NCBI GenBank assembly: GCA_036898135.1
Contig: JBAHVR010000302.1
Location: 636,001-700,000, forward strand
Reading direction: 5' to 3'
Source of the DNA: Oncomelania hupensis
Lineage: Eukaryota; Mollusca; Gastropoda; Littorinimorpha; Pomatiopsidae
DNA length: 64,000 nucleotides
Positions 30,357-42,904 of this stretch are shown piece after piece. The stretch's first letter is position 1. The number at the start of each line of letters is the position of its first letter. The notes under the pieces were generated by a model that was given only the letters and a program-made list of their open reading frames with translations, was not told where the DNA came from and made no database searches. Position numbers and translations under genes: made by a program.

Positions 30357-31000
30357 GTATTACGGACAAACATTTTATTTTGGTTCAGGATGTTTTATTT
30401 TGTTTTTATTATAATTATAGTACAAACCTTTAGAAGATTAAAAAAATTTAAATTGTTAAAATAGGTCAATATTAAAGCACTCATACAACTGTTCAATGTA
30501 GGTAACCCTCACATAAAATAAAACGCGTTTTCCCCAAAAGTGGCTCAGCCTCAGGACAGGTGTCTAAAATTAATACAAAGTGGATAAAAAGGCACTGTAT
30601 TTACACAACAAAATGCAGAACACTCTAGTATGCTCAGAAAACAAAAAGTGTTGCCAGTTTTAGCAGAATATACGAAAATAATGATGCATTTATATATATT
30701 CATAATTCATATTAATTAATTATTGGAAAATATGAAGATCCTTTGGAGGAGGAGGGGGTGGAGGGGTATGGAGTAAAATACAACACAAAAATAATATATT
30801 AGTGTGCATTTGTGACCATAACTTGTTGAGTTCTATATTATTTTGTTTCATGAGAGGATTAAAATGGTGAGCTGGAATTAGTATGAATTGATGTTTTGTG
30901 AATGTGGCAGTTTTCATGACAATAATTCTTTGATCAAATGTTGCGAGTTGCGCGAAATCTGACATTACACAAAATACACATTTTTCATGCAGCCAGTACA
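30357..31000. other. No gene recognised
   Basis: AT-rich sequence with no family signature that I recognise. Confidence 0.5.
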
Positions 31001-31016
31001 CAAATGGTCAGACTGG

Positions 31017-31335
31017 GGGTAGGCACCTCTGCCTGAGGTAGGACTAACTTGCCTTTTCCACAGGCCAGAACCCAATGGCGCCTGACAGGTGTGAGATCGA
31101 TCCTTCCTCTGGGCGTTATGTTTCTCCTAATATTATTTACTTTTGACTCGGGCAACGTCTCAGGGATTGTATCCGGGGTACTCTGGAACCCCCCCCCCCC
31201 ACCCCACCCACCCCTCCCAGCAAAATTTCAAAAATACAACTAATATTAGGTAGGTTGGGTTTGGGCGCGCCACAGGCTGCGCTTACGCCTTCCCCATGGG
31301 AGGCGACCCAGAATTTAACGATAAAAAGGGACAAT
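31017..31335 (+). repeat. tRNA-related SINE (family S1), second copy
   Basis: Shares with the 5.4-kb copy the block GGACTAACTTGCC...CCAATGGCGCCTGACAGGTGTG, CTCTGGGCGTTATGTTT and TTAGGTAGG...GGGCGCGCCAC. A C10 run interrupts it at 31190-31200. The B box has drifted (GAGATCGATCC). Confidence 0.65.
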
Positions 31336-31339
31336 GAAG

Positions 31340-32035
31340 TGTGGAAGATCCAACAACGAAAAGAATTTATGTTAAGGAATCGTGTATTTTACAGTCTTTT
31401 CACATTACAGTGATTTTAGACCTTGGATAACATTTGCCATTAATGCAGCCTTAGCGCACACCACCTAGGGCAAGGAAGACGTTTGCATAACCACCCCTTC
31501 TAATTATAGTCTTCGCCTATCCATTGAGACACCACTATACATTAAAACTATTAGCTGACTGATAGAGCAGCAGCTAGTGCTCACATCCAGCTTATTGTGT
31601 GGGGGCAATGGTCGAACCTCTGGAAGACGAGCTCCGAAGTGATTTAGAACCCTGGGAGAGAAGGGCAGAGTGAGGGAAAGAAATTGAGCAGGATGGGAAG
31701 GTGAGGGTAGGGGGTTGGGATTCCCAGTCCGATGGATTGTGGCCTCATGGTGGCATCTGTTAGCTGAGAAAGCGTTCCGAATGTCATCTCTACGGGCGAT
31801 AAATAATGTTGTGCAATTTGTATTTATCTGTGACTGCCCTGCAATCGTACGTAGAACAGGATGGCGAACAGGATACGACCTCATGGACCTGAGAGATATA
31901 AAAGATAACTGACGTGCTTAATTGAAAATAATGCGAATAAGTCCTTAATGGTTCTCAACCCGTTTTTAAAATGATAACTTAGCACGTTGATGCTTTTTTT
32001 TTTTACGTCCTTTTTCCACTCAGAACGTATGGTAG
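31340..32035. other. No gene recognised
   Basis: Unique-looking sequence without a supported gene; the open frame on the minus strand has no recognisable domain. Confidence 0.5.
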
Positions 32036-32459
<424 letters not shown>

Positions 32460-32529
32460 CACTGGCTTCTAGGCACATTTTAATACTGATTACAGCAGCA
32501 ACGGTTTAGGTTATCAGTTTAGAACAATG

Positions 32530-33575
32530 TACAATTCAATTCATTCAATTCAACACATCTTTATTACCACAGGAATGGAAATATTGTACAAGTCTTATCA
32601 CATTATATTATGGCTCCATATAAAAAAAGTATCACACATCAAGACAAGTTATAATGAACAATAATAAGACACAGACTGATATAAAAGGTTCAGACAGCAT
32701 AGGATCCGCACGCACATCATCCGTACATAAATTAACTATGCATTGATTGAGCGAACGCGTCGTGCAGGTAAAAATATTACAGGTAAGAAGTAGGACTAAA
32801 AGAATAGGCACTATTATATCAGTCATAAAAGCCTCGCGCAGTCACAACACACTCACGCACTACATTAATCCACTCATCGCTACAGCCGTGCACTCAACCA
32901 CACAGAACACATCATAAACAACTATAACAACAAGATAAAAAATACCAAACAAGTCCATCGCACTCCGATGAACACCGCACATTTCCAAAGTAAAAACAAG
33001 ACGACACCGGCCGTTGATAAATAAAGGTAATACACTCACACTCACAAACACGATAATTATCAATGGACATGTGGGTAGTGAAGTAAAACATACAATTTCG
33101 GTTGTAAAAACAATTAATCATATAAAGATAAATGATGGGGTTATTAATTTGAGGGTGGTGAGGTGTCCTGAGCAGAGCCATCAGCGTTTGTTGGTTGAAT
33201 TGAAAAGGGTAATTGCAGTAGGGATGAAAGTGGAACTGAAGCGAACTGTTCGGCATTTCATTGTCCTGAGTCGAACCCCGGACGGAAGACACTGGAAGAG
33301 GGGGCACTGGGGGTGGGTGGGGTCTTTAATAATGCTCATGGCCTTGCTCAGGGCCCTTGTATGGAACAAATCACAGAGACGGGGAAGATTTCTGCCTACA
33401 ATCTTGCTACATGTTCTGGAGATACTGTTAAGAGAATTTTGGTTTTCGAGATTAAGAGACTGATAAAAACAGATGAATGAAAATGTTAACACAGACTCAA
33501 TGAAAGCAGTATAGCACTGCTGCAAAATTCTTTGCGACACCATAAGTGAACGCAGAGTAATAGAGTTGGCATCAA
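32530..33575 (-). mobile_element. L2-like LINE 3' end
   Basis: The minus strand of 33181-33560 encodes the C-terminal tail of an L2/CR1-type reverse transcriptase: QCYTAFIESVLTF, then SRTCSKIVGR and KDPTHPQCPLF, ending RFSSTFIPTAITLFN. Its 3' non-coding part runs to TTGAA-type repeats near 32530-32552. Strongly 5'-truncated. Confidence 0.65.
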
Positions 33576-33594
33576 AGGCCCTTTTGCCTTCGAG

Positions 33595-33599
33595 TAGGT
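33595..33599. repeat. Target site duplication of the gmr1-like element (left)
   Basis: TAGGT just before the LTR; the same five bases follow the other LTR at 42190-42194. Confidence 0.9.
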
Positions 33600-35379
33600 T
33601 GTCACGACCTAATGTCGGACAGAGATCCCTCCCGAACAACCCAGCTATCTAACTACCTACCCGAAACTAAACAGTCGCACGCACACACACACACAAATAA
33701 GTAACAAACACGTCAGTTAAGTTTTAAAATAAAAAAACAAGTTTTACTTCCCAAAATCACACTTTCATACGCACAAAACAACAATCACACCAACCATACA
33801 TAAACAAAGCATCAACAGAAATATAATCGGGTGAAATGGAAAATGAAATGAAATGAGATGATAAATGACTGAATTGGAATGCACTATTTAAACATGACAC
33901 AAAAAACAACAACAAAGTAAATCAAATGGTATTTCACACTTTAAACTGCTTAGGCCAGAAGAAATACCATTAGGAAAGAAAACTCCAAATTGTCTTTGGT
34001 TATTAACAAGGCACGAAAGTCAAACGTTCATTTATAGTTAATAGGTGCCTTTGTTTCAAAAGAATTAATATAAAAACCAGTCGATAGTCAAAAAGAATAA
34101 ATAAATAACGAAGACCACGTGGCAGAAGACCGTTGAGCCGGCACCGCTGGCGAAGGTCCAGGGTAGAACACCCCGAGGGGGGTAAGGCACGGTCCGCAGA
34201 AGGCGGCGAGGAAAGCTTCAACCTGCCCACCCTCGGGGTTCTCTGACAACCGCTGCTGCACCCGGTCGTACCGACGTGCGGAAGGTTGAGACGGTTCCAG
34301 ACGCAGACCCAGTCAAACCGGTAACTGCCAATGCCGCTCTGTCTTGACTGAAAACGCCCGGTGTCACCCAGCTCAGTAGCCGACCGGGTAAACGTGGTGA
34401 TGGCCCAGATGACCAATGGACTATGTGGTTAATGAAGATGTCATTGATGAAGTAGAGGAAGAAGAAGAACGAAGAAGAACGAAGAACGAAGAACGAAGAA
34501 CGAAGACTCATCCTGTAATCAGGCACGAGTATAAGTCCAGTGCAAATATACAATTATTTACCCCCTGCCGATTATTATCCCAAAGAATGTTCATATATAC
34601 CACCGATATATAACCCGGGAAAGATAATCTCTATTACAAATGAACATGATGTTTTCTTAATGACGGAATATATATATACGTCTAATATATATACATTCTC
34701 AAACATTCCATCACATTCACAACACATAACCTGGGGACATATAAATGCTACCTGCTCCCTGACCCAACATTTCAACCTAACAAAATGCAATAAAAAAGCA
34801 AAACGGGAGAAATAAATAGGAACACAAACAAACTATCTTTCATTTACACCAAGACAAGCAACGGCTGTAAGAAAATAAAACATTCACTTACCAGTCCGTG
34901 TTAGAATCTTTTGACTTGTGGACACTCTCGACTGTCTGCTTATACCTAGATATAAACACACCTATAGACCGGTCACAACAGACCTAAGATGTCTACTGTC
35001 CTTGACTTCAGTGCTAGACTAAATCCAAGTTGGTCGCACAACCACATCAAAAAATATGTCTCCCTGCCTCAATGTCGCTAACCTACGTATATATATATTT
35101 CCACCCCGAACTTTCTAGAAAAATAAAAGAACTCACTACGATAATTCTAAAACCAAAATCAAACTTTGCTGTGCCCTTCTATATTATTACTAAATTTCAT
35201 AAAGCTGTACACGCTATTCAGCCCGTCGCTAAACAATAACAGCACGAGGTGCAACGCTAAGATCGTTTCGCACGTGCGCTTCACTTTCTTGCTACTACGA
35301 CTTTTAGAATTACAGTTAAAGGGACACATTAACATTTTTAACTTTAATATATTTTTACATAAACACTGTCAACCTGACA
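33600..35379 (-). mobile_element. 3' LTR of the gmr1-like retrotransposon
   Basis: 1780 bp, TG...CA ends on the plus strand as written. It matches 40426-42189 along its full length with a few tens of differences, mostly length changes in CA, AAT and GAAGAAC runs. The element is read on the minus strand, so this is its 3' LTR. A GAAGAAC minisatellite lies at 34449-34507. Confidence 0.93.
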
Positions 35380-35400
35380 TACCCCCCCCCCCCCCCACCA
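35380..35400 (-). promoter_or_regulatory. Polypurine tract
   Basis: On the minus strand TGGTG followed by a run of about 15 more G and TA immediately precedes the 3' LTR. Position and composition fit the plus-strand primer site. The unusual purity of the G run may be length-variable. Confidence 0.8.
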
Positions 35401-35470
35401 AGATTAAACTACCAGTTTAATTACAATTATGGTTTTAAGCAGGGATATTTACATTTTACAGTTTTGTCTT

Positions 35471-36655
35471 TTACACATTTCTGGACAGAAAATCGGCGTC
35501 AACATTTTGCTTGCCTGGTATTGCTTCCACGGTGAAGTCATATGCCTGCAACTGCATAGCCCACCTCATCAACTTGGGACTCTGAGGCTTGATCCTATGC
35601 AACCACTGCAAAGGACTGTGGTCCGTCTGTACTCGGAAATGACGTCCCAAGAGGAATTGGCTGTACTTCTGTACCCCGAATACCACCGCCAAGCATTCCT
35701 TCTCAATGGGGGAATAATTCCTTTCTGCCGGGTTCAACTTCTTGCTGGCACAGGCCAACGGCTGGAACCCAAACCCCTGGTCTTGCAGAAGCACTGCTCC
35801 CAGCCCGACGTCAGACGCATCCGTTCGTAGCACGAACTCCTTGGTCCAATCTGGTAGGCAACAGACGGGTTGACTGCACAGCTTCTCCTTCAACTCGTCA
35901 AAGGCTTTCTGGCATCGTTCAGTCCACTGCACTGGCCCCGGTTTTGTTCCACCTTTTATGAGATCTGTCAGTGGCAAAGCAATTTCAGCAAAATGGGGAA
36001 TGAAACGACGGTAAAACCCAACCAACCCCAAAAACGATTTCACCTGTTTTTTCGTTGTGGGTGGTTCCACCTGGCGAATCTTCTCCATGACCCGCTCCAA
36101 CGGAATCATCTTGCCATTTCCCACCATGTGACCCAAGTACTCAAGCTGCCTGAAACCAAAATAGCATTTCGATGGTCTAGCAGACAATGTTGCCTCTCTC
36201 AAACGACCCAGTACCAACCTCACGATCTCGATATGGCGTTCCTTAGTCTCGGTCGCAACTAATATATCGTCCATGAAGTTGTCCACTTCTTCCAACTTGA
36301 GAGGAATCAACAATGCTCTCATCATCCTGGAAAAACAGGCACCTGCCGTCTTCAGCCCGAATGGCATGACTACAAATTGGAATTGACCCAATTCCGTGGT
36401 GAAGGCGGTTTTAGGTCGGTCCTCTAGCTTGACGGGAATCTGCCAGTATCCCTTGGAGAGATCAATCTTCGTCAAATACTTGGCCTTCCCTAACTTGGCA
36501 AAAAGGCATTCAACATCAGGTAACGGTTCAGCATCAAAAATTACCTTTTTGTTGAGTCGACGAAAATCGACGCAGAAACGGATAGAGCCATCCCGTTTCC
36601 TGACCAACACTACCGGTGAACTGTAGGGCGACTGGGCTGGTTCGACGACCCCAGC
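35471..36655 (-). CDS. Pol: reverse transcriptase and RNase H (gmr1-like)
   Basis: Open frame on the minus strand, usable from about 36655 after a frame change. Numbering from 36610: RT motifs RFCVDFRRLN (11-20), LTKIDLSKGYWQIPV (46-60), MPFGLKTAGACF (82-93), the catalytic FMDD (112-115), the LGxVGFYRRFI segment near 195-204, then RNase H with D264 (LRTDASDVGLG), E305 and D330 (VQTDHSPL). It ends DADFLSRNV and a stop at 35471-35473, just before the polypurine tract; there is no integrase and no env gene downstream. In ordinary gypsy elements integrase would follow here. Confidence 0.93.
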   Translation of the reverse strand, partial: AGVVEPAQSPYSSPVVLVRKRDGSIRFCVDFRRLNKKVIFDAEPLPDVECLFAKLGKAKYLTKIDLSKGYWQIPVKLEDRPKTAFTTELGQFQFVVMPFGLKTAGACFSRMMRALLIPLKLEEVDNFMDDILVATETKERHIEIVRLVLGRLREATLSARPSKCYFGFRQLEYLGHMVGNGKMIPLERVMEKIRQVEPPTTKKQVKSFLGLVGFYRRFIPHFAEIALPLTDLIKGGTKPGPVQWTERCQKAFDELKEKLCSQPVCCLPDWTKEFVLRTDASDVGLGAVLLQDQGFGFQPLACASKKLNPAERNYSPIEKECLAVVFGVQKYSQFLLGRHFRVQTDHSPLQWLHRIKPQSPKLMRWAMQLQAYDFTVEAIPGKQNVDADFLSRNV

Positions 36656-37245
36656 TTCAGCATGGTCTCGACCTCCTTACGGATGATGTCTTTGTGTGCA
36701 AAAGGTATCGGGAACTGCCGAGTGCGCACTGGAGTGTCGTCCACCGTCCGAATTTCGCATTCAGCCAGCTCGGTCCTCAGCGGCAAATCGGTGAGAACAT
36801 CAGCGAACTGTTCCACCACTTCCCGAACGGCATCATGGATCTCTGGGGTTTCCGGATCCAGATTGATGTTGTCCAAAGACTCCTCTGCAACTAAGGGGAA
36901 TACAGGTAGAGATCCGGAACTCTCCTGAACCTCGGAGTCATTCTGTTCGTCCAGAACAGATACAGCGGCGACAACTCCATTTCGCTCCAGGTAACGCTGC
37001 AACAGATTTACATGGTAAGTTTTTACCTTGTCTCCCACCCGTATTTTGTAATCTGTAGGACCCACTCTGCTTTGCACTACGTAAGGTCCCTTCCAAGACA
37101 TTTTCATCTTGTTCGCTTTGCATGGGGACAACATGAGCATCTTACATCCCACTGGGAAAATCCTGAGCTTTGCCTTCTTGTCGAAGTGACGCTTCTGACG
37201 CGCAGCTTCCTGTCCAAGGGATTCTTTTGCTATCCTGCAAGTCTC
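36610..37245 (-). CDS. Integrase C-terminal GPY/F region and N-terminal RT linker
   Basis: Same frame as the upstream integrase but separated from it by an in-frame TAA at 37246-37248. Contains MSWKGPYVVQSRVGPTDYKI (a GPY/F-like module near 37090), an acidic linker, and LPLRTELAECEIRT...RQFPIPF, the usual lead-in to a gypsy RT. The frame is lost near 36650, where the RT frame takes over. Confidence 0.85.
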   Translation of the reverse strand, partial: ETCRIAKESLGQEAARQKRHFDKKAKLRIFPVGCKMLMLSPCKANKMKMSWKGPYVVQSRVGPTDYKIRVGDKVKTYHVNLLQRYLERNGVVAAVSVLDEQNDSEVQESSGSLPVFPLVAEESLDNINLDPETPEIHDAVREVVEQFADVLTDLPLRTELAECEIRTVDDTPVRTRQFPIPFAHKDIIRKEVETMLKLGSSNQPSRPTVHR

Positions 37246-39217
37246 TTAAACCTTTTCACGCAAATCGAGCACGTGTTGTAAGGCTGTTTTGACTTCCTGC
37301 TCCTGCGTCTCTCGAGTCCACAGTTCCTTGAGTACCTGCATCGGTCCTCTGGGTGTACGACCGTACAGCAACTGAAAAGGAGAAAAACCTGTACTTGCTT
37401 GTGGTACCTCTCTGTAGGCAAACAACAATGCCGGGATATACCTGTCCCATGTTTTTGGCTTTTCTGAACATAACTTCTTGATCATGGACTTTAAGGTTTG
37501 ATTAAACCGTTCCACTAGCCCGTTGCACATGGCATGGTATGGCGTCGTGAGGTTTCCCTTAACAGCTAACAACCTGTACACCTCCTTCATTACCTCTGAA
37601 GTGAATTGCGAACCTCGGTCAGAGAGCACTTCACCTGGGATGCCCAACCTTGTCCACATCTCCCATAATGCTTCGGCGATGGTTTCTGCCCTAATGTCTT
37701 TTAAAGCAGTAGCCTCTGGGTACCTGGTTGCGTAGTCCACCATGACCAAAATAAATCTGTATCCACGGTCAGAACATGGAATGATCGGCCCAACAATATC
37801 AACCGCTACCTTCTCAAACGGCTGATCCACTAAAGGCATGCTTACCAATGTTGCTTTAGGCACTCTACCTTTGGGTAACGCTCGCTGACACACGTCGCAT
37901 GACTGGCAATACCGGCGAATGTCTCCCGACATCTGAGGCCAATAGAAATCAGTCCAGATCCGGTGCAACGTCCGTCTTCCTCCAGCATGTCCGCTCATGG
38001 GAGTGTCGTGGCCCAACTTCATGACATCCTGTCGAAGAGACTTTGGGACACATATCTGTTTATACGTCCTCCCCTCATCCTCGACTACCCTCAACAACAA
38101 TCCCTTCTTTCTGAAGAACTTGACTCTGCCCTTTTGCTTTCCTTGGCTAACAACGAGCTCACCTGTGTCTGCAGCCCGTTGGGCTCTGGTAAGTGTAGGG
38201 TCTTCCCGTTGCAGCTTACTCAGCTGTTCTGGAGTAACGTCCAACCCTGATATCCTGTCGACAGGCAATGGATGTGTCTCCCTCTCCTTCTTGGCCTGGG
38301 CTCTAGTTTGGACTGCAGCCAAACTTCGTGATGCATAAACTGGCACCTTGACAGATTCACCACTAGTAAAAGTAACAGTGTTGCCTATTACAACGTCACG
38401 GCACAGATGGTCCGCTACTAGCATGTGTATTCTCCCTCTTATCCATGGAGAAGAAACAACCACAGATGCAACAGGGTACTCACGCATGACGGTTGGATCT
38501 GCAAGCGATACTCTTTGTTTCATCCCCGCCAAAATGTCTTTCTCTGAGACTAACCTGGCTGAAACGATGCACAGCTCAGCTCCTGTGTCTCGCAAAGCTA
38601 CCGCTGGGATACCGTTCACGATGACCTTAGCCTCTGACACGACTTCCAGCTGGTTGCATTGGTCACACAAACTGGGGACGTCTCGCATCTCTGGCTCCGG
38701 CGATTCCGGTCGCATCGCTGCTGACCTGGTTGTCTTCCCTTGCTTGCAATCTCTCCGGACATGACCTGGTTGCTTGCACTGAAAACAAATAATTTCCTTT
38801 GTTTTCACGTCACCTTTGAGCTTAGCGCCTGACCCACTCGTCTTACTAGATTCTGGCGACCGATCTCCCGTCCGCTTTTGTCGTTTGCCATCCTGGTTAG
38901 ATCCGACCCGATCATCCCTCACCGACCGTCTGGCTAAGACGCGATCGTCGGCAACCGTCGCAGCCTGCTCTGGGGTGGCCGCCTTGTGCTCCCGCACAAT
39001 GATAGCTAACTCTGGGTTTAGAGTGTTCACAAACTGCTCTAGAACAAAAGCATCTACTACCTGCTTTGGGTCCTTCTGGTCGACGTTGGCGAGGCAAAAC
39101 CACCGAGACAACATCTGCTTGAGCCTCTTGATGAAAGACGCAAAGTTCTCGGCCGGCTCCTTCCTCATCGACCTGAACGTACGCCTGAAGTAGTCGGCGT
39201 CCCGTCGAAAGCGAAAA
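37246..39217 (-). CDS. Gag C-terminus, protease and integrase core
   Basis: Open frame from the frame change at about 39214-39217. Numbered from 39168: capsid end, zinc knuckle C128-x2-C131-x4-H136-x4-C141 (CFQCKQPGHVRRDC), aspartic protease D194-T195-G196, integrase HHCC zinc domain (H387, H394, C424, C427) and integrase core D457, D517, E553 with 35 residues between the last two. Integrase therefore lies before RT. Ends at a premature TAA (37246-37248). Confidence 0.93.
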
Positions 39218-40060
39218 CAGTAAAGCCTTCTTCACTTCATCGTAGTTCTTGGCATCCTCTGGCGTCAACTGCAAAAATGCCTCCCGAGCTGCACCCTGCA
39301 AAAGTGGAACTAACCTACTCGTCCACGTAGCTCTTTCCCAGCCATGCATTGTCGCAACCCGCTCAAAATGTAGAAGATACTGGTCCATGTCATCCTTATC
39401 ATCAAAAGACGAAATCTTCACCCGGTACCCACTATCATTTAACTTACTGGTCTGTGCTTTTAGTACTTCCTTTAAAGTACTCACTTCCTCGATTCGCAGT
39501 TCCTCTTGTTTTTTGAGCTCCTCGCGGCGTACCCTGAGCTCTTCCTGACGAAACTCCTCCAGTCGAGCGTCACGCTCTGCCTGCCTGTTGTCACGTTCCA
39601 CCTGCCTCTTGAGCTCCTCCTGTCTCAATCTGAGCTCCTCCCTCCGGAACTCTTCCTGCTGCCTGAGCTCCTCCTGACGAGCGTCACGCTCCTCATCCGC
39701 TCTGGCGAGGTCTGCGGCCATCTTAACCAAGTCTGGCCCCATCGTCATTCCTGACGAGACAAGCATAGACATGTAACGTCCCACCCCCGACTCCTTACCA
39801 AAAGATGTCGCTCCTCCTGACGCTCCTCTTGACGGTGACATACCTCGTCCCTTTGCCGTCATCTTGAACGCGCTGATCGGTGTTGTTTGGGGTTTGGTGC
39901 GTCCTCCACGTGGAGTGGTTTCCGTCACGGGTTTCCCGACAATACCAGTGACCACAGTCTCCCCAGTGGCTGCCACAACCAAGTCTTTCGCGTCAACATT
40001 CTCATCAACGTCACTATTACTCAACTCAGGCTGATACTTTCCCCCAGATCTTAATGCCAT
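39214..40060 (-). CDS. Gag N-terminal part (gmr1-like)
   Basis: ATG at 40060. A variable N-terminus with PRGGRTK/GRGMSPSRG basic patches is followed by a long Glu/Arg-rich coiled coil (about residues 120-200, EERDARQEELRQQEEFRREE type), then a capsid-like domain (FDDKDDMDQYLLHFERVATM, WTSRLVPLLQGAAREAFLQL). The capsid sequence continues in another frame after an A-run (39214-39217 on the plus strand). The same-frame extension to 38912 is spurious. Confidence 0.88.
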
Positions 40061-40401
40061 TCTTGAAACAACCTACCTAACACCCTAACAAACACCCCAC
40101 CCTACTTCCCCACCTAACCAACTACTTACAATAGAAGTGCAGACAGTCGTCGCGAGTGAGTGTCCGCGTCTTGGCCACAGAACACGGACTGGCAAGGAAC
40201 GTCCTCTTCCAGCCGCAACTCCCTCGTGGAACCTGGTGTAAGTCCGCTTGCACAAGGCCCCGGACGCCCCGCCTACCTCCCACTGAAAAATAGTTGCATA
40301 CACACCACAATCTCACAACACACCCTAGCTAAACACAGGCCACTAATACTACTAACACTATCCTAGCAGTCAGTTGGTCAGTCAGTCAGTCGTCAATCGT
40401 A

Positions 40402-40419
40402 ATCACGTCGGGGTCACCA
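40402..40419 (-). promoter_or_regulatory. Primer binding site, tRNA-Trp type
   Basis: The plus strand reads ATCACGTCGGGGTCACCA, identical to the 3' end of metazoan tRNA-Trp with CCA. It is six bases from the LTR edge, on the correct side for a minus-strand element. Confidence 0.85.
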
Positions 40420-40425
40420 AATATA

Positions 40426-42189
40426 TGTCACGACCTAATGTCGGACAGAGATCCCTCCCGAACAACCCAGCTATCTAACTACCTACCCGAAACTAAACAG
40501 TCGCACGCACACACACACAAATAAGTAACAAACACGTCAGTTAAGTTTTAAAATAAAAAAAAAAAGTTTTACTTCCCAAAATCACACTTTCATACGCACA
40601 AAACAACAATCACACCAACCATACATAAACAAAGCATCAACAGAAATATAATCGGGTGAAATGGAAAATGAAATGAAATGAGATGATAAATGACTGAATT
40701 GGAATGCACTATTTAAACATGACACAAAAAACAACAACAAAGTAAATCAAATGGTATTTCACACTTTAAACTGCTTAGGCCAGAAGAAATACCATTAGGA
40801 AAGAAAACTCCAAATTGTCTTTGGTTATTAACAAGGCACGAAAGTCAAACGTTCATTTATAGTTAATAGGTGCCTTTGTTTCAAAAGAATATAAAAACCA
40901 GTCGATAGTCAAAAAGAATAAATAAATAAATAACGAAGACCACGTGGCAGAAGACCGTTGAGCCGGCACCGCTGGCGAAGGTCCAGGGTAGAACACCCCG
41001 AGGGGGGTAAGGCACGGTCCGCAGAAGGCGGCGAGGAAAGCTTCAACCTGCCCACCCTCGGGGTTCTCCGACAACCGCTGCTGCACCCGGTCGTACCGAC
41101 GGTGCGGAAGGTTGAGACGGTTCCAGACGCAGACCCAGTCAAACCGGTAACTGCCAATGCCGCTCTGTCTTGACTGAAAACGCCCGGTGTCACCCAGCTC
41201 AGTAGCCGACCGGGTAAACGTGGTGATGGCCCAGATGACCAATGGACTATGTGGTTAATGAAGATGTCATTGATGAAGTAGAGGAAGAAGAAGAACGAAG
41301 AACGAAGAACGAAGACTCATCCTGTAATCAGGCACGAGTATAAGTCCCAGTGCAAATATACAATTATTTACCCCCTGCCGATTTTTATACCAAAGAATGT
41401 TCATATATGCCACCGATATATAACCCGGGAAAGATAATCTCTATTACAAATGAAGATGATGTTTTCTTAATGACGGAATATATATACAACGTCTAATATA
41501 TATACATTCTCAAACATTCCATCACATTCACAACACATAACCTGGGGACATAAAATGCTACCTGCTCCCGACCCAACATTTCAACCTAACAAAATGCAAT
41601 AAAAAAGCAAAACGGGAGAAATAAATAGGAACACAAACAATCTTTCATTTACACCAAGACAAGAAGCAACGACTGTAAGAAAATAAAACATTCACTTACC
41701 AGTCCGTGTTAGAATCTTTTGACTTGTGGACACTCTCGACTGTCTGCTTATACCTAGATATAAACACACCTATAGACCGGTCACAACAGACCTAAGATGT
41801 CTACTGTCCTTGACTTCAGTGCTAGACTAAATCCAAGTTGGTCGCACAACCACATCAAAAAATATGTCTCCCTGCCTCAATGTCGCTAACCTACGTATAT
41901 ATATATATTTCCACCCCGAACTTTCTAGAAAAATAAAAGAACTCACTACGATAATTCTAAAACCAAAATCAAACTTTGCTGTGCCCTTCTATATTATTAC
42001 TAAATTTCATAAAGCTGTACACGCTATTCAGCCCGTCGCTAAACAATAACAGCACGAGGTGCAACGCTAAGATCGTTTCGCACGTGCGCTTCACTTTCTT
42101 GCTACTACGACTTCTAGAATTACAGTTAAAGGGACACATTAACATTTTTAACTTTAATATATTTTTACATAAACACTGTCAACCTGACA
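40426..42189 (-). mobile_element. 5' LTR of the gmr1-like retrotransposon
   Basis: 1764 bp, the partner of 33600-35379. On the minus strand it begins at 42189 and precedes the primer site. TAGGT follows at 42190-42194. Confidence 0.93.
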
Positions 42190-42441
42190 TAGGTAAAGTG
42201 TCTTCAAGAGAGCCATATCGATAGACTTACGCAATTCGAAGAATTTACCTACCAAAACATTACTTGCGGAAATTAAAGTATGCCATATTAGGTGATTTTA
42301 CTAGAAGACTGGATTTAATTATATTACCTTATTTGGCGCAGGTCTTCTCAGAGGCAAAGCCGAAGAACCAAGATAAGGTTAGATTGTAATGGGTAAAAAC
42401 TATGCTGCTAGGATATAACCCCAAATTATCATTGCTGTTTT

Positions 42442-42446
<5 letters not shown>

Positions 42447-42538
<92 letters not shown>
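42447..42538. repeat. (CT)n microsatellite
   Basis: About 90 bp of CT with one TTT interruption. The related LINE copy has a much shorter CTCG-type run at 21877-21900, so it has expanded here. Confidence 0.95.
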
Positions 42539-42904
42539 TCTGGACACAGAATTTTTTGCCCATGATAGTCCCCCACGGCTCCAGATTTGAGAGCTCAAAG
42601 TTCACTGTCTGGATCGGAACTTTTATTTCCGGCAGTATGAGAGTAGGCCTGTTGATGTAGTTATCGCAATATATGCACCACTATATGACGTGCCGTTTCT
42701 GGAAATTTTCAAAAAAGTGGATTTGGACTATAGTCTCTAGAGAAAAGTATTCTAAATATTCTTGAAAATATTTTCGCACGCAAAAGTATACTCAATAAAA
42801 TCACTTCTGACGACTTTGATGTAAATATCAGATGTTGAAAACTTCTTTTCTCGTTCACCTCAAGATCCTACAGTAATAAAGCCTTTCGGTGAACAATTGA
42901 TTTG

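Larger units (their letters stand above)
33595..42194 (-). mobile_element. Complete gmr1-like Ty3/gypsy retrotransposon (8.6 kb)
   Basis: LTR - primer site - gag - protease - integrase - GPY/F - RT - RNase H - polypurine tract - LTR, with a 5-bp duplication. This domain order defines the gmr1-like branch of Ty3/gypsy. Near-identical LTRs and a clean duplication indicate recent insertion. One in-frame stop and two frame changes would block a full polyprotein. Confidence 0.92.

Noticed and set aside
34003..34416. 137-codon minus-strand frame in the LTR, with a related frame in the other LTR
   Set aside because: The LTR copies differ by indels that break the frame differently, so it is not conserved as a protein. 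No domain is recognised.
39214..39217. Programmed gag-pol frameshift
   Set aside because: The shift falls in the middle of the capsid region, well before the zinc knuckle and protease, so a mutation is likelier.
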